Positions 33,822 to 45,836 of a DNA stretch of 64,000 bases are shown here, piece by piece; position 1 is the first letter of the stretch, and every line of letters starts with the position of its first letter. The notes under the pieces were generated by a model. That model was not told the origin of the DNA and searched no databases. It worked only from the letters and a program-made list of their open reading frames with translations. The DNA comes from Scolanthus callimorphus (lineage: Eukaryota; Cnidaria; Anthozoa; Actiniaria; Edwardsiidae). The DNA lies in assembly GCA_033964015.1 (NCBI GenBank), contig CM066918.1, positions 29,364,595-29,428,594 on the forward strand, in the 5' to 3' direction. A program made the position numbers and the translations under genes.

Positions 33822-34655
33822 CATCTCACTGCGCGTACGATTTTATAGATAAAACAATTGTTTCACGCTGCGCATTTTCAAAACGTTTATTTGGGTTTTG
33901 GATATGTTTTTTACTGTCAGGTAGTACTTGTCCTGTTTCGCCTTGTACAGTCGACTGGCTCTTCTGTCGCGACGAAACCGAGTCGACTGCACTGGACTGA
34001 CCGCACCCCGTTTCGAAAACAGCTATAATGCTCTGACATTTTATTCGTGTAGGGGACCGAATGGTAGCAAATTGTATAAATACATCATGTACTCTACGTT
34101 TGCGATGATTATGGATGAAGAATTGCTAGATATTAAACGAATGGTAGATATTGATCAAATAGATAGTTAGATGATTTTAAAATCCAAAGGAAGTCAAGAG
34201 GGGTAATTTATCTCGTAAGGAAGTGGAACATGTTTCAAGCTTAGCAGACCATTCCTTGTATAATGTAATATCGTTTCACGCGTTTACAACATGAAACGAA
34301 AAACTTTGAAATACACTGGGCTGTTTAATTTCACGACGGAATTTCAAGCCGGACAATAATAAAGCCGTGACACAATTTTTTTTATTACAGTTTAAGTAAA
34401 CATCGTTAACATATCTCGACAAATGTGATGTTTTTGATGACATTTCGTTGACATGAGAAATGGTCTGTTGGTTGATGTAACTGCTAGTTTAAAAGAGAAA
34501 TATCAAACTGAGTTTAAAACTCCAAATAGTATGATCCAAAATAAAAGAGTTCAATGTAATATATCCCAATAAAGTACTGGAGACTTTAGTCTTTAGTAAC
34601 TGGAATGCATGAGTTGTTATTGCCGTGTGTTTCGTTTCGAATGACTACCCTTGTT
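33822..34655. other. Unassigned intergenic
   Basis: No supported gene. Contains several AATAAA words on the plus strand (about 34362, 34543, 34565) that could serve distant polyadenylation. Confidence 0.35.
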
Positions 34656-34710
34656 GAACGAAATGCGTATGTTGAATACAGAATCTGTATTCAACATACG
34701 CATTTCGTTC
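34656..34710. repeat. Perfect palindrome, 26-bp arms, 3-nt loop
   Basis: GAACGAAATGCGTATGTTGA starts the left arm at 34656; the arm ends at 34681. Loop AAT (34682-34684), then the exact reverse complement to 34710. The pairing stops at once outside the arms. Not a tRNA or any RNA fold I recognise. Confidence 0.9.
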
Positions 34711-34769
34711 TTGTGACAAGAAGAAAGGCATAGGACTTTTTGAAGGGTTAAAATTAAGTTATTGCTAGC

Positions 34770-34975
34770 TTGCTTGCCCGGGGGTATGGGGGGGGGGGGG
34801 AGAGATGGGGCTCCAATATTTTTTGGTCGGGGATGATTGTACATACACACACACTGGTGTTTAGTGAGTAATAAAGACTCTGTATCTGATCGTCTGGAAT
34901 TTTCAGTTTCACTCCTAAAAGATACCAAAAAGGGCGTGACTAAAAAAGAATTACCCTAAAAGATACCCATTTCCG
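34770..34975. repeat. G-run and CCTAAAAGATACC repeat
   Basis: A run of 13 G (34789-34801) is followed by CCTAAAAGATACC at about 34914 and CCCTAAAAGATACCC at about 34962. These words resemble the interior of the 474-724 MITE. Ends not resolved. Confidence 0.5.
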
Positions 34976-35019
34976 TCCTTGATTAAAATGCTGCCTTTGA
35001 CGTCGTCTACGTCTTGTGA

Positions 35020-35460
35020 AGAGGTGGTGCAGGAGGTGGCGCGTTTTACGGCGAGGAAACTGCCGCCATCTTGGATTTTGGAGGGATTTTAAATTTTCAG
35101 AAAATTGCGCTATACATATTTTTACGGCCTATTTTTTACTTGTGCAACATCCCTCCTGAAAACTAGCCGTTTTGTGCCATTTTGGAGAGAACTTCATTTT
35201 GCGCACTTCAATGCGAGATGCGCGCACACACCTTTCAGACTACCCACAACTCGTAGCGGTCACAAAAAGAACTCGAATTTCACAAGCGTGCGCGCGAAGA
35301 ACGGCAAGAAACGTTGGGATGGCTGGCTACTCTACTCAAGCGAATTTCCAGCTTCTGTCTGTATTTTAGCAAAGTGGAGACCTGTGATGGAAGGATATGC
35401 TTTCAACACAACCCCAACGCGGTTTTATAGATTGGCCTAACCAGCAAGTACACGAAAAAT
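35020..35460 (+). promoter_or_regulatory. Possible promoter and untranslated first exon
   Basis: GCCGCCATCTTGGATTTTGG (35063-35082) contains a YY1-type element in the orientation often found at transcription starts. The downstream stretch is GC-richer and ends in a strong donor (AAAAAT|GTAAGTTTT at 35460/35461). Open frames inside have no recognisable domain and I cannot find the next exon. Confidence 0.3.
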
Positions 35461-35928
35461 GTAAGTTTTTATTTGTTAATTTCATTCTCTGTACCGACAT
35501 GAATGATTCATAGACAGTTTATTCCCATGAACTTATAAACTTAAAATAACAGCTTGACTCTCTTCATCATATATAACATTCTGGCTAAACTCAAAAAGGG
35601 TCGTTCACGGTTTCACTTTGATCTATTGATTGTATTACACAATTCAACTGGTGTTTAATAAATGACAGTCCTGGCTTCTTGCCGGGACCTTGTGGGGCGG
35701 TGGGCTGGCGTCGGTTGGATCCAGGCAACATGGACTTATGATATATTTCCCATAACTAACAACCGGGACAGCTAAGCTATTCACAACATAATTAGGCTAT
35801 TATTATTATAAAAAAGATTTCAAGCTTCCAAAACCAGTTGCCATATTTTACTTCCTGGAAATCCCCATTGGAATATGAAAAGGGCATTCTATTTGGTTCT
35901 GAAAACTAGGACAATCAGTGCTATTTTA

Positions 35929-36150
35929 GGGGTAGCGATGGGTCCCTAAAATATCAAGAGTCTCGCCAAATTTTAGCAGAGTCTCGGAATCTCGGATTTT
36001 TTAACGTGCGTCTCTGAATCTCGGATTTTTACTCTCAAACTTCTAATACAGTAAATATATGAGCTCAAATTTTCTCTCCGTCTCGGGCTCGGATTTTTAA
36101 CTGCCAGTCTCAGCGTCTCAGCAAGTCTCAGAGTTTCCCATCGTTACCCC
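35929..36150. mobile_element. MITE with TTA target-site duplication and TCTCGGATTTT repeats
   Basis: GGGGTAGCGATGGG (35929-35942) and CCCATCGTTACCCC (36137-36150) are inverted ends with one mismatch, flanked on both sides by TTA (35926-35928, 36151-36153). Inside, AATCTCGGATTTTT-like units recur. Confidence 0.75.
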
Positions 36151-36153
36151 TTA

Positions 36154-38085
36154 TTTTGTTTGCACGCAAAAATGTATACCTAAGTTGTAGTTCTATACCA
36201 CTTATGCAATGCTTGGTTCATATCTGAACCCCTTTCATGGTCGGTGGGGGGATGTTTGGGTCATATCTGAACCCCTTGCTAGGGGTAAGGGGTGAGGATA
36301 TTTTCTGGAATCGCACAATACTCTACCTAGAGGGCATTGCAGGGGCATAAGTGGGGCTTTCACATGTGCTTTACACCTTAGTGCCATGGTATGTGGGAGA
36401 TATATTTCCTACTGCTTCTTTTCAACCTGCCTTTTCCAACCCAACCCTTTCCCATTTTCAAATCCCCAGAAGTTGGGCTCTACCCTGGTGTAGGAACCTG
36501 TGTATTGTTCATGAGTTGCATCACAAAGCTTCTTTTGTTTAGTAGAACAAATTGTGATGAAATAAGAACTAAACACAAAGGGGTCCTCTGCTGGGAATGG
36601 TTCTTACACAGAGGTAAATCCAGGAGTTAATATTATTTATACATTTTTATTTATAAGGACAATAGCAGACAACGGTATAACAGATACTGTTTTATTCAAA
36701 TAACAATATCCTTTTGGTTAACAGTAACTTTCATGAATTAGATCTCTATTTTGTTAAATAATACATACTGGCATTCAATTCCATTGCCCTGGATAAATAA
36801 ATAAAATTGTTCATTTTCAAATTATATGCCATGTTAAAACTGTTCTGGTGCTTCCAGAATAGAAATAATTTTGCAAAAATATTTACAGCTTAGGCTGTCA
36901 TTGCAGACTTTTTGCATTGACTTCAAACGTGCCATGCAAATGCTAAAATGAAATCAGATTTGGAAACAAAAAAAAATGTTTGGTTTGCAACTCAGATCTC
37001 AAACAAACATACTATGATATAGAATTGTATGTTTGAAACTTAGTAATGGGAATGATAGCATCCAGTTTTTTCTTCTTTTGTAAAGATACAAAGTTATACT
37101 TTTTTTTGATTTTGTAAGGTATACAATATAGTGCTCTTTCATAGAATTCATGTTTTTCCATCTGAATGCTTCCATTCTGTCACAAGAAAATAAGCAAATA
37201 ATGTATGTACAACAAAAGCCCTGAACAGTATTAAATTTATCCTATGTTTCCTAATTGCCACGATAATATATCTATTTTTCCACTTTAAGACTTAATTGGA
37301 CTTTTTTTGGACTAAAACTATAAGTTTACTCTATTTAAATTAATTTATTAAGTAACAAAAAGGACTGTAGCTAACACAAACATATACTATTTTCTTGGTA
37401 CAACCAAACAAATAATGAATTAATACTATAGCTTTAAGCACAACTTAACCTTGTTATTTCCAGGTGCTCAATTTGGTGCACTTTACATTGCAAAGCAACA
37501 ACCAGTTCATAAATAGTAAATAATAACTATCTATGTCTATAATAGTTTTTGAAAATCAGCTCAATTCTCTTCAGATATTTGTTTATAAACTCCTTTTCTC
37601 AAGGAAATCTTTAGGTAGCGAATAATTCCAATTTGATCAAAACCCAATTGAAATATTTTTTGTTGATATGATTTTTCTTTTGATCAGCAAATGCATGGAT
37701 CTTGTCAAAATGAGGTGAATTGATAATCATTTAAAAATCACAATGAAAAATGAAAGCTTTTGTTAAAATGTCTTATGTGATCCTCTCTCTAGAAATTCCA
37801 GATGAGAATTCATCCACAGGTTAAGTTTCTTTAACTTGTAACTGCAAGTGTTTGCCATACTTGTTTTTAACAGTTCATGTATGGTCCAGGTTTGTACACT
37901 TGTACAGCACATAGTGGTAACTGGTAGAAACACAGTTGAATGGTCTATCAGCTGGTTGATACCTTTGTCAGGTGTGACCAGTTCTTTGCCCTTCACAAAG
38001 GGGACCCCAGCTCATGTATTGAATTTCATCTATCCAATGAGTGGCACCAATATTCCAGATTCACCTTTTCCAGATTCACATATTT
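36154..38085 (-). other. Intergenic, then likely long 3' UTR of the SPSB gene
   Basis: AT-rich, free of obvious MITEs from about 36630. The first good AATAAA on the minus strand (plus-strand TTTATT, about 36645) would give a 3' UTR of about 1.4 kb. Short open frames on both strands here have no recognisable content. Confidence 0.35.
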
Positions 38086-41000
38086 TTACCATCCCTGCTG
38101 ATATAGGAGGTATTTCTTCATAGGTACAGGTAGTGGCAGAGTATTAATGTTGGCTTTAGATAAATGTTCCTTTCCTATAGATTTCCTAATTGCACGCCGA
38201 CATAGATCTTGAAGAGGCTGTGGTTCAGCTAAAATAAATAAAACATATTTCATTAGATATGTGTGTCATATGCTGAATTCTTGCTCTGGAAATTCTTTGT
38301 TCAAGTATGGTCCTTATGAATAGATTATCGAGAGTGAGAGTTCACATAACACATTACATTTGTTCATGTTTTTTTAGTTTGACTTTAATGCTCCACAATT
38401 ATATTATTTGCAGTGAAATTGGAAATAAGCACATAGTTTGAAATAACCATTGCTGTTAGCTCTCTGTGCTTAATAAATCAAAGTCCCACAAAGTTTCAAA
38501 TGTTAAAGAAATCCTACAAAAGTTCCAAATGTCCAAGAAATAACCAACTGTAGACAAACTGCTTGACCAAAAGTTTTCCAAATCCTAAAAACCAAATTCA
38601 AACTTTTTCTAACTTGAGATATTTCAATGCATAAATTTGCTTTCTCTTTGACGTTGAAGTATCATTGAGAAATCTGAATTATTGCCTTGGTATCCTTTTA
38701 ACATCAGTTATGACAAAAGAAAGTAATGTATTTAAGAAAGAAAGGGGTTTCATATCTTATATATTGTACAACTGCTAGACCTTTTGAGAATCACTAAATG
38801 GGGCAGATTTTCACAATCTAACTCTTTTGACCAGCAACCAAGTGCCTAGGAGGAAATGAGCTCTTCTATGTTTCCTGTTATTTGATAAAGATTTGATCTT
38901 ATAGATCTAAAGCTTCTAAAGGAAGTTTGCCAAAAATCAGCAAAATCAGCTGTGTGCCAGAGCAATGCTTTGTTTTGATTGTCAGCTGTCAACAACAATA
39001 GCCTTGGTCCCCTGCCTGAGAGATTTTGAGGAGCCATAAGATACAAGAAATAGATAACACAGTGCCCAAACATGCTCTGATAAACTGGATGAGTTCCATC
39101 TATGATTTGAAATCTTTTCAATTTATGTTACTCTTGCTTTCTTAAAAACTTAAAACATTAGTATATGATGTTGCTAAATAATACTTTTGATCTTAAATAG
39201 ACTTTCAAAACTTTCAGACAACAAAAAAGACTTGACCACTCTTTTTTACTAAACATTTCAGACCCAGAAGCGTTGAGTTAAAGCCTCATGGTTTTGTAAC
39301 TTTTTTAAATGTGTTTCTCTGTAGGAGTGCTTTGTGTGTAACTCACTCCCTTTTATGTATAACTCTATTTAACTGCGTTACTATGTGAACCTTTGGCGTT
39401 CTAACCACAGTCAGCTGTTACTGTTTGAGGCTTTTCTTAAAAGGAAAATAGGCAAAACTTTTTATTGCTGACACATCATCAGTTTTATTGTGGCCCTTGA
39501 AAGACAATGTTTTCAGATGAACTTTGATGAGTTGGCAAGGTTTTCTTTTGTTTGAATATTCTTTAAGCATGGCCAAGCTAGTAAGAACTGATTTTGTTGG
39601 CAAATTGTTCTTCAGAACGTCTGTTGTCAAGAGTTATTTTGATTCCATTGTAAGTTTGGACACTGGTGATGAGATAACTTTATTGGCATGTCCATCTGTC
39701 AACTCAGGTTTCAAACCGGGTTGTTGTTAAAAAAGAAGTTTGTCTTGCGCTTTGAAACGTTCAATATTTCCTCTTGATATGGAGAATCTATTTATTTTCA
39801 AGGTATATAAAGACAGAAATGAATACAAGAGCGTTTTTACAGCAAGTTCCACCCTTTCTTTTTTCCTGTTCAAAGTAGAACGATGTTGTTCTTTGTTTGT
39901 CTAAATAGTTCTACAGGTGAACAAAATCTTCTGGGACAGCCCCATATTTTTGTGATCATCTTAACAAAGAACCCAGAAACAAGACCAAATGTTCAATGCT
40001 TAGCAGATCAGTCAAATAGCGTCTTTGCTATTCAAAATGACCATCTCATTAGCTATGTTAATTTAGCTTTTGTTGTCAGCTCTTCTAAAGCGCGGCCATA
40101 CAAACAAACTCCACATATCCATTGAAATGCATGTTGTGCTTGAGTGCATGTTGACAAGAGAAGGGTTATCTGTCTTTGATTTCACAACAAAAATCACTAA
40201 AACTTTCGCCAAAAAACGTTCCAGTAAAAACTAAAGAAAAAATGAACATATTTCTTACGTCTTTTTAAATAGAACTTTTACCCAATATTATTCTGACGTC
40301 TACAGAACAGAAATATCTAAAATACATATATTTACACCGTAAAAGTATGCTTCTCTTTTTCTTTTAGGATTTGAAATGTCTGGAATGTTCTTTAAGGTGC
40401 TATTCCTGACTTTGAAGGTTAAAGTTTATCGGATTAAATGGGTTTTCAAGCACTTTTGAGCGTCAGAGCTGTGCTCGCTGAGATCAACAGGTGGTTTCAG
40501 GCACGAGCCACTAACGCTGTTACACAAAGCTGAGGTTAGCGATGCCATTGTCTTTTTGTTCTCTTGGTCTGAAACACATCCACTAGGTAACCAAACGAAA
40601 CGCTACAAAAATGGTATACACGGGAAGGAGAATTTTTTTATAAATTGTTGTAGCCCTTTCAGAGATTTTTCTCTGAAGATACGAGTAAAGCTTGACGTTT
40701 TCAGCATGTGTCAGCATTTCGAATTCCATTCAAAGACCGATTCATCACAATCTTGAACTGAATTATTCATGCTATTCAACCTAGAGGAAACAATGGACGG
40801 ATGGGAAAGAGAGGCTGAAAGACAGTTCGAGACAAAGAAACCAGCTCTGCATAGTTCCTGACAGCCCTTTTGGTTTCTGGTTACCAAAATTCTCGCCTAA
40901 CTAGTTTCAACTCGATGTTGTTTCATCAGAAATCCTAAATACCACCCCCGGCACCACAACCGAGGAAGATGTCTAAGTGATTTCATGGAGTGATGTCATA

Positions 41001-42207
41001 GCCTTTTAGGTACCAGCTCAAACTCCTCAAATTTTCGTCAGCTTCAAAAGATTCGTTCCTGGTTGTTTTATCTCCCCAAAATTAATAAAATTTTATTGGA
41101 AATACACGGGATGAATGGCGGAAATTTCTTTCTTGTCTTAATGAATATATACAAAACGATCACGTTTTGAAAACCAAATAATAAAAATCAAAAGTCATAA
41201 CGCGTCTAGCGCGCGAAGTTCAGAGGGAAAAGAGAATCTATACTCAGCAATTAGATTCGTCTCCTTCCTATATAAGGTCTTGTTTGAATTTAAGGTTAAA
41301 ACTGTGTAGTGTTTGGTTTTGAGATTTTGATTTACTATGGCTAAAGTAGAGCTAAAATTGAATGGCTAAATTTGTAAACAAAGCATAGTCGTTCATCTAT
41401 AGAACATCGCATCACGCTTTGTGATGATGGCTAGAAACTTGGAAACTTTATGGTGTTATTCTAGATAGTAAATCTAAGTTTATACTTACGATCTAGGCCT
41501 CCAATATAACGCATAGCGATCTCACAATGTCCCCAAACAGCTGATACAACAGGATAAACGGTGTGTCCTTTCAGTCCTCTAAACGCCACCCCGAGATATT
41601 TTCCATCTAAGGTCTCGAAAGCCAATGTTCCTTCATCCATGTCGAGAATAACACGGAATCTATCTGGAGCCACAAAGTTATGTTCTATATCGCCATGATG
41701 GGCAGGATATTTAAGAGTAGAATTGCCTTTTTCATCGTGATAGATTTTATTCCGTACTATATCCCAACCCCAGCCATCTTCTGTGTTCCCTACAAGCGAG
41801 TGGTAACCAGTACAATGTAGGGGAGCTTTAGTAGTTGCAACTCCGACAACAGCGTGCGTGCCGCGCTGCCTCGTTGACCAGTGTATTTCCCAAACATGAA
41901 AACCACGATTAAAACCTACTTTACCACGTATAGAGTCAGTACTTTGTGCGACAGGGTGCCTATGGAAGGTAAACGGGTCGTCGTCTTTGACGAACACGTT
42001 CACCGAACGATCGGCCGGATTCCATGCGAACTCGGCTTGCCTGTCTTCCGGGAAAGCAGGTCGATCTAAAACTATATCCAGCTTCTCCGGTCGCGCTAGA
42101 TCGCGTGCTCTATCGTCGTCTTCACGTATAAAGTTCAGAGTCTTGTAAACCCCTTGACGATTGTCGTTATGATCGCTACGCTTTACTGCTGAAATCCTTG
42201 ATCCCAT
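38086..42207 (-). CDS. SPSB: SPRY domain-containing SOCS box protein (SPSB1/4-like), 286 aa
   Basis: Two coding exons on the minus strand: 42207-41490 and 38228-38086, joined in phase 1 across a 3.26-kb intron (donor C|GTAAGT, acceptor TTTTAG). The B30.2/SPRY domain occupies about residues 60-235, with the strongly conserved [30 protein letters not shown] and [13 protein letters not shown] blocks. Exon 2 encodes the SOCS box: BC-box [10 protein letters not shown] (binds Elongin C) and Cul5-box LPLP, ending [10 protein letters not shown]. Length agrees with vertebrate SPSB1 (about 270). Family members are substrate receptors of the Elongin BC-Cullin 5 ubiquitin ligase. I chose the ATG giving MGSRIS because of its good context (AACATGG) and because family members also begin with a short MG-leader; the frame is open upstream but has no earlier ATG. 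Confidence 0.95.
38229..41489 (-). other. SPSB intron
   Basis: 3.26 kb, AT-rich. Minus-strand open frame 38846-39121 (about 91 codons) has no domain and no acceptor in phase, so I regard it as chance. No MITE of the types seen elsewhere in the window. Confidence 0.6.
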
Positions 42208-42600
42208 GTTCGTAAGTTGGGGATAGAGTGAGGTAAAACTATTGTGGGAATCCAACTTGATTCCTTGTTCCGCCGGCCCACTATTATTTGTTTCGAAGTG
42301 CCTCGGTGTTTCTTCTGAACCTGAAGGGGAGTGAAAAAAACAGAGTATAGGTCAGAACAAGATCCGTGACTCAGCTGTAAGGACAATAAAGTAACGTTGC
42401 TCTATGAGATCGGCTTGGACATCTCGGCCAGTCGACGCGCTAACTTCAGCTTCTCGCATCCGAGTCCGTTCGTGAATAAAAAGATCGAGAATTAACTTAC
42501 GGGAGGCGTTCTCGATGTTTGAGTGTTTATGGCGATGTGTTGTCGCGTTTAGAGCCTGTACCACGACTTTCTCTTCTCTTGTATATGCCTGTTTCAATGC
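42208..42600 (-). other. SPSB: SPSB 5' UTR with one intron
   Basis: The coding exon extends upstream to an acceptor at 42320 (CCCCTTCAG). An upstream exon ends at 42501 with a strong donor (C|GTAAGTT). The joined frame stays open but contains no ATG before MGSRIS, so I treat this as untranslated. Confidence 0.6.
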
Positions 42601-45510
42601 TCTTTGTTGTCATTAGAAAAATTTCCTATTCAATGATATTTATATCTCGTGCGCCGTGAGCAATGGATTGAAAAGATGCCAACACGCATGCGCGTGATCA
42701 CTCAAGCGTGTACGTAACACGTCTGAAATCAACAACGTGTGACACACGCGCCACGGGTCATTTCCGGTTCGCGGCTGCGGAGCGAAATTTCAGCACGAAA
42801 TCGCTGGCCGCTGCGTAAATTCCGTAATCAGGCTTGTTAGAGGGCTCCCCGCATGCAATTCTGCTTCCGGATAACCCCGATTCCGCAGCGCAATCTCGCG
42901 ATTTGTGTTATAGCTAAATGCAGCGCGCTGTAGTTGACTTCATTGCTTGGACATCACAAAATATGAGATAAAGTGACGGTTGAAATGTCCAAGCAAGGGA
43001 GCCGGCCATGCATCGGATTCGAATTCCTTTCATCTGTTATCAGTGTGCGGGAGGAGTGTAATATGGATCAATATTTAATGGATGTTGGTGTGTGGATCGC
43101 GAATCTAGCCTCGAGGGCCTGTGTTATTGACTCCTAGTCTAGCAGGTGATCTTGGCTTGAGTCTTAGGCGTGGTGTGGCCGGTATAAAACATATGCTCGA
43201 AGCGTGCAACCTAGCTCTGGCTACTGCCACTCACCCTATTGGACACCCCCCATCGACAGAAAACTTTACTCCGTAGCCCCATAAACAACACAATGCGACT
43301 CCAGCAGAGTAACAATTTATCTTTTTTACTGGGGTCTGAGATCGTCTGATATTCTGGCTTTGAGAAATTGTTTTGGAATTTGTTTGTATGCTGTATTGAT
43401 TGTTGACTGGTCGAAGTGTTCTACGCATCATCGGAGCGCACGCAAGATGGGGTTAGGTCAGATATACATGTTCTGGTAGCGTGTTCGGCGACCGCCATTG
43501 TTTCAAAACATGTGTCTTTACGGTGGACGCCGTAAAAATTCACGAGTAAACGGTCCAGAGCATTTGGTAGTCCCTCTAAGAACTCTTTGAAGCCTTTAAA
43601 CAACACAGCCTTTCAGAGCGTGCTTTTGTTAAATTCTCGTGTTCTTTTCAGCTCACTTCACTTTGTGTTAAGCCGTTAGAACTAAAAATAATTTCACTAC
43701 GGACGCTTGAATGGTTCGATATTGTAGTTATATTCGTGCCGACTAAATCCCTCTAATCTTAACTCCTGTTCTCTCGCATTGTTCACACAACCAAGTCTCG
43801 AAAGTCTAGTCACAAATATTTCAACTCTCTTTCAACTCTCTTCCAACTCACAAAAAGAACCGAACGAAAGCGAACTTCTTCCGAATGGTTTCCGAACGTT
43901 CCGGAAATCCGCCGTAGTTTCAGCGTGAGCTCTCGTTGCTACGCGAGTGTGTGACGAATGACGTAACAGACGGGAGTGTGTTAATAATCCCACAAGTAGT
44001 CAGCCAAACACGCTTGTCTGTCGTGCGTTGAAAAAGTACGCCTAGAAACAATCTAAAAAAGCGGGGGTTGATGCTGAGAGCGATTGTAATTTTACATTAT
44101 GTAACGCATAATTTCGTTCTTTCTCATCCTCTTTGAATTGATTCTTAATGGTTCGTTTCTCGGTTGCTTCATAGCGTGAGTTGGCGATCTGTAGGACGTG
44201 CTGCGAGGGGGGCTATTTTTACACTTTCTGTCACGATATAAGGCGAAATAAGGACACGCGAGTTTTCATGACAATTTTTAAGCCGATCTAGATACCCGCG
44301 TCCTATTTAGGGATACAGGCATGTTATCACAACACCCTAGGCACGAAAAAGTGGGGGAAAATTTAATATTGTCCTGGATCTCACGGCATAAGCCCCATCA
44401 CGATTGTGTTGATCAAAAAATTATATTATAATCCACAGATAGTACAGTGCATAAACGATAACACATCGATAGTGAAAGCTTTTAATACTTGTTGACATTT
44501 TGGGACAAAAGCTAGAGTTTTCGGTAGAGCTAGACCGCTGGTCGGTGAATCCCAGTTAAGTTCAGCTCGTGGCGTGACAAGCACGTCGTGACAAGACCTT
44601 GTAATTACCTTGGGTATGGCAAAAATACTTTTGTACACTAGTATTTTAGATTATCACGGTAGTAATGGTGAGAATGAGCCGGAACTCCGTGCTGTTACAC
44701 TCACAGGAGTAACACGCGCGACGTCGCGAGACGCGTGACATATCTCGCATGCACTTTATTGGCCTCCCACAGATCCCTGAACCGAAGGAAGGGTTGGAAT
44801 CGAACTCCTCTTTTCCGGAGCAAAAGTCCCTTGAAATCTTCGCTTTTCCGTTCGTCTTTTTTGTTCTTAAAAATTACAATCCCGCGCCCTTATGTCTCAC
44901 TGCGACACAGAGGAAATATCATTTGGTAAATCTGTTTCTTTTAAAATTGTATTCGGCTGCAGGTATTTCTCAGACGTTTTTTGTGTGAAAAACATGCGGT
45001 TACCTGGTCTAGTGTGTAAAGTAGCTAGTAAAAAATATTGCCAAATATGTCATTTTTTGCTGACCAAAGTATCACCTCTCCCTATGTTTAGACATTTTGA
45101 ATGACTACTTGTATACAAAATCTTAAGCTTATATATTCATAAACTGCGAAATTAGAAAGCTTATTTCGACTCTGACCTCACTTAAAGTAAAGTAATGATT
45201 GCTAAGTAGGAAATGCGGCAGTTGTATCTCTAAGAGCAGTCAAGTTTCAGGTAATAAGACTTTTGTGGCTTCCTATTTCCACTCCTACACCTTATCAAAA
45301 TTTATCCACGTTTTTGTACTTCCTGGTTTTCATTCCTTTCCGAATTCTTGCTCGAATACCGCTACACACCGCTCCTTTAAGTTTTGATTTGTCGGAAGAT
45401 ATTAACTTTTTATCCTCATATTAACCTTAAAATCATCCATTAGTTGTGTTTTTTTTATAAAATTGGCAGACATTATTTTAAAACATTGTATAAATATAAG
45501 ATCCTATTTT
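42601..45510. other. Unassigned; includes the SPSB promoter side
   Basis: The first 300 bases are CpG-richer (42650-42910) and likely hold the SPSB promoter. A short inverted pair, TTGCTTGGACAT/ATGTCCAAGCAA, spans about 42943-43000. I find no coding exon or RNA gene in the rest. Confidence 0.4.
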
Positions 45511-45692
45511 ATTATATAAACACCAATGAAATACCAGGTGATCTCCCGCGCGAAAACTTGATATCTTCACACGTGAAAATAACATGTTATTTTCACATGT
45601 GAAAATATCACACTTGCCTTTGCTGAATGCTCGATTTTTAAGCTTAACTCAAATATAATTTAAATTTGGTATTTCATTGATGTTTATATAAT
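45511..45692. mobile_element. AT-rich foldback element A
   Basis: ATTATATAAACACCAATGAA (45511) pairs, with one mismatch over 26 bp, with TTCATTGATGTTTATATAAT (to 45692). A second palindrome, CACGTGAAAATAAC around GTTATTTTCACATGTG, lies inside near 45572-45606. Confidence 0.7.
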
Positions 45693-45701
45693 AAACAGAA
45701 C

Positions 45702-45836
45702 ATTACATGACCGCTTGGAGATACGAATTTTATCTTCTCGTGTTAAAAATTTATCTCACTCGTTCGCTGCGCTCACTCGTGAGATAAATTTTCAACACTC
45801 GAAGATAAAATTCGTATCTCCGCGCGGCCATGTAAT
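45702..45836. mobile_element. Foldback element B, ~58-bp arms
   Basis: ATTACATGACCGCTTGGAGA (45702) pairs with the arm ending TCCGCGCGGCCATGTAAT at 45836. The near-identical core GATACGAATTTTATCTTC/GAAGATAAAATTCGTATC and GTGAGATAAATTTT are shared. Loop TCGTTCGCTGCGCTCACTC. Adjacent to element A with only 9 bp between. Confidence 0.78.

Noticed and set aside
38846..39121. 91-codon minus-strand open frame inside the SPSB intron
   Set aside because: No acceptor and donor in phase with the SPRY and SOCS exons, which join perfectly without it; no recognisable domain.
43010..43030. GGATTCGAATTCC resembling a tRNA T-arm
   Set aside because: Lacks the GGTTC core and any paired acceptor stem.
44785..44830. 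Possible tRNA B box (GGAATCGAACTCC on the plus strand)
   Set aside because: No matching A box, acceptor stem or cloverleaf on either strand.
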